From contig JASHSE010000136.1 of the NCBI GenBank assembly GCA_030036975.1, positions 1 to 13,204 on the forward strand: a stretch of DNA of 13,204 nucleotides, read 5' to 3'. Source of the DNA: Xanthobacteraceae bacterium (GTDB lineage: Bacteria > Pseudomonadota > Alphaproteobacteria > Rhizobiales > Xanthobacteraceae). Within the stretch, counting starts at the first letter, position 1. Every line of letters begins with the position of its first letter. Shown in pieces: positions 11,809 through 13,204 of this stretch. Below the pieces are notes generated by a model that saw only the letters and a program-made list of their open reading frames with translations, was not told the DNA's origin and ran no database searches. A program made the translations under genes and the position numbers.

Positions 11809-12678
11809 TCAGTAAGGCCGCACCGTGCCCTGCACCGTCGTGCGCAGCAACAGCCGCCGCTCGGTGGAGGAGAAATTAGTGCGCGCATGCGACGAGCAGC
11901 GATTGTCCCACAGCAACAGATCGCCGACCCGCCAGACGTGCTCGTAGACGAACGCGCGCTTTTCGGCGTGATCGAACACCGCGCTGAGCAGCCGGTCGCT
12001 CTCGTTTTCCGGAATGTCGAATACTTTCACGGTCATCAGGCGGTTGACGTAGACCGCCTTGCGCCCGGTGTCCTCATGGGTGCGGAACACCGGATGCGTG
12101 CATTCGGCAAAGGCTTCGGTGCCCATTTTGCCGCCGCGAATGGTGGTGCCGTAATTGTAATGGTGCAGCGCCTTCTTGCCCTCCAAACGGTCGCGGATTG
12201 CCGGATCGAGCGTGTCGTAGGCGGCGTAACCGCTGGCAAACAACGTGTTGCCGCCGGCCGCCGGAATCTCCACCGCATAGAGCAGCGTCGCCTTGCTCGG
12301 CACTTCGGCATGGATCATGTCGTGATGGAACATCATCTCGCCGTCCGGCAACACGCCGATCGGCTCGCCGTTCTCGCGGATGTTCGAGACCATCATGATG
12401 CCGGGCAACAGCGACGAATAGCCCTTGGGAAAATATTTCGGCGGCCGCGACAGCTTGCCGATCTCGCCAAAAAAACCGGTGGCGCGGACCAAATCCTCCT
12501 GCGCGAGGTTTTGCGCCGGGAAGATCAACACCAAATGATCGAGCCAAGCCTGGTAGATCGCCCGCACCGTTTCTTCGTCGGGTTTTTGGCGCAGATCGAT
12601 CCCGCGGATTTCGGCGCCGATGTGTTTGGTCAGAGGGACGACGTCAAATTTGGTTTTGGTCTTCACGGCGACGTCCAT
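11809..12678 (-). CDS. TauD/TfdA-family Fe(II)/2-oxoglutarate dioxygenase
   Basis: The 289-residue protein carries the full TauD pattern. His118 and Asp120 in FHHDMIH form the HxD iron site, His264 in DNRCSSHAR is the distal ligand, and Arg275, eleven residues later, binds the 2-oxoglutarate carboxylate. Thr145 in GGNTLF falls where TauD has Thr126. VVPLTKHIGAEIRGIDL (13-29) is the usual family start. These enzymes hydroxylate sulfonates, phenoxyacetates and other compounds, releasing CO2 and succinate; the substrate is unknown. GGAGGAG four bases before the ATG gives a strong start. It converges with the serine hydrolase gene with a 13-base gap and lies behind the DUF6295 gene. Confidence 0.9.
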   Translation of the reverse strand: MDVAVKTKTKFDVVPLTKHIGAEIRGIDLRQKPDEETVRAIYQAWLDHLVLIFPAQNLAQEDLVRATGFFGEIGKLSRPPKYFPKGYSSLLPGIMMVSNIRENGEPIGVLPDGEMMFHHDMIHAEVPSKATLLYAVEIPAAGGNTLFASGYAAYDTLDPAIRDRLEGKKALHHYNYGTTIRGGKMGTEAFAECTHPVFRTHEDTGRKAVYVNRLMTVKVFDIPENESDRLLSAVFDHAEKRAFVYEHVWRVGDLLLWDNRCSSHARTNFSSTERRLLLRTTVQGTVRPY

Positions 12679-12697
12679 GGCGCTCCTCCATTTTGTG

Positions 12698-12722
12698 CGG
12701 CGTTCGCGACGCGCGAACGCCG
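12698..12722. other. Perfect 11-bp stem-loop in the dioxygenase leader
   Basis: CGGCGTTCGCG (12698-12708) pairs exactly with CGCGAACGCCG (12712-12722) across a 3-base loop. It lies about 20 bases upstream of the dioxygenase ATG and just before its ribosome-binding site. Read left to right it is followed by TTGTTTATTTTA, like an intrinsic terminator on the plus strand. Read in the direction of the neighbouring genes no T run follows, so there it would be a leader or processing structure. Confidence 0.65.
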
Positions 12723-12743
12723 TTGTTTATTTTACGCCTGGGC

Positions 12744-13037
12744 CTATTCAGCAGCGACCGCAACCGGGGTCGTGAGGCCGCCGTGCGCTACCTCGCCGCT
12801 CGCCAACGCCGCGAGGATGCGCTCGACCAAGGCGCGCGCCGAATCGGCGCTCAGTTCGACGGCGACGCGGTCGCGCCCGCCCTCGCCTTCGTTGGTGAAG
12901 TCGATAGCGAGCACGTGATCGAGCGTGGAGTAATAGGGATGGTCGAAATAGACGTTGGCCGTATCGATCTTCATCCAGCCCTTGCGACCCTTGGCGCTGC
13001 CAATGAGCGCCGTCTTTTCAACGATGTACGAGCACAT
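12744..13037 (-). CDS. DUF6295 family protein
   Basis: The 97-residue protein begins MCSYIVEKTALIGSAKGRKG and continues WMKIDTANVYFDHPYYSTLD. The MC-Y start, SAKG-GW, VYFDHP and RVAVELSADSARALVERI segments match DUF6295, a family without known function. The fold appears to be alpha+beta and soluble. The ATG at 13037 is favoured by AAAGGAG five bases upstream and by the family's usual MC-Y start; a longer TTG start would add an Arg-rich leader overlapping the upstream gene. It sits 26 bases after a dienelactone-hydrolase-like gene and 65 bases before the dioxygenase gene, all on one strand. This suggests a shared catabolic unit. Confidence 0.8.
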   Translation of the reverse strand: MCSYIVEKTALIGSAKGRKGWMKIDTANVYFDHPYYSTLDHVLAIDFTNEGEGGRDRVAVELSADSARALVERILAALASGEVAHGGLTTPVAVAAE

Positions 13038-13063
13038 CGCGTTCTCCTTTGTTGGCGCGGCGC

Positions 13064-13204
13064 CTACTCGGCGGCGATGCTGGCCGCGGAGGTCGCCAGA
13101 TAGCGGGTGAAGAAGTCGAACACCTTGCGCCAACCGTCCATCGCCGGCTCGGGCCGGTATGCGTCGCGCTGCCAGTTGAAGAAAGCGTGACCGGCGCCGT
13201 TGTA
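13064..13204 (-). CDS. C-terminal fragment of a dienelactone-hydrolase-family protein
   Basis: Only the last 46 residues are in the window. They begin YNGAGHAFFNWQRDAYRPEP and end in a helix, WRKVFDFFTRYLATSAASIAAE. The GAGHAF(F/L)N motif with its catalytic His, followed by a region leading to a W..-FF..-L helix, is the C-terminus of dienelactone hydrolases, alpha/beta hydrolases with a Cys-Asp-His triad. The rest lies beyond the right edge. The gene is upstream of DUF6295 on the same strand, separated by 26 bases, and probably co-transcribed. The family includes carboxymethylenebutenolidases and many uncharacterised esterases; the substrate is not readable. Confidence 0.8.
   Translation of the reverse strand, partial: YNGAGHAFFNWQRDAYRPEPAMDGWRKVFDFFTRYLATSAASIAAE

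Noticed and set aside
11635..12918. Long plus-strand open frame (427 codons) opposite the dioxygenase gene
   Set aside because: The minus-strand dioxygenase has all catalytic residues; the plus frame has no recognisable domain and no ribosome-binding site.
13038..13133. N-terminal extension of the DUF6295 protein from a TTG at 13133
   Set aside because: The extension overlaps the upstream hydrolase gene, is Arg-rich, and the internal ATG at 13037 has a near-perfect ribosome-binding site and the family's MC-Y start.

Overview
The window reads as chromosomal DNA from a GC-rich alphaproteobacterium, most likely of the Bradyrhizobium/Rhodopseudomonas/Xanthobacteraceae group. This rests on base composition, on the protein families present, and on dispersed hairpin repeats of the TAGCCCGG, GTAGGGTGGGC and GGCGGGTTA types that are common between genes in those genomes. 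The taxonomic call is inference; no rRNA or other marker gene is present.

Left third (1-2842), accessory in character: a truncated minus-strand gene runs off the left edge (1-119). A basic 110-residue unknown (219-551, minus) is divergent from a short XRE-type DNA-binding protein (687-929, plus). The gap between them holds four copies of a 14-bp dyad, TCGGA-N4-TCCGA, the last ending one base before the XRE start. Next come two tandem paralogous coiled-coil genes (1078-1356 and 1448-1750), the second longer by one heptad, each followed by a TAGCCCG-type repeat. About 1.1 kb without a convincing gene follows, filled with nested hairpins, including a composite palindrome bracketed by a 24-bp direct repeat.

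Middle (2843-6965): a luciferase-like flavin monooxygenase converges on a MaoC/PhaJ-type (R)-enoyl-CoA hydratase. After a histone H1-like Lys/Ala-rich protein come an antitoxin-ParE/RelE toxin pair (4940-5388), a class-I glutamine-amidotransferase-like peptidase of the PuuD type (5393-6166), and a ribbon-helix-helix antitoxin with a PIN toxin of VapBC type (6241-6965). Two toxin-antitoxin modules thus bracket a single metabolic gene.

Right part (6984-13204), mainly small-molecule metabolism: an enoyl-CoA hydratase/isomerase-fold protein lacking both catalytic glutamates, a small CxxC protein, an HSL-like alpha/beta hydrolase, a PsiF-like secreted peptide, a FlK-type thioesterase with its full Thr/Glu/His triad, a two-helix membrane protein, an exported beta-lactamase-fold serine hydrolase, a TauD/TfdA dioxygenase, a DUF6295 protein, and the C-terminus of a dienelactone-hydrolase-family enzyme at the right edge. 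The last three are co-directional and may form one transcription unit. No tRNA, rRNA, CRISPR array, intact transposase or clear phage gene was found. The least explained items are the operator array with its divergent partner, the expanding coiled-coil pair, and the crotonase-fold protein without catalytic glutamates.
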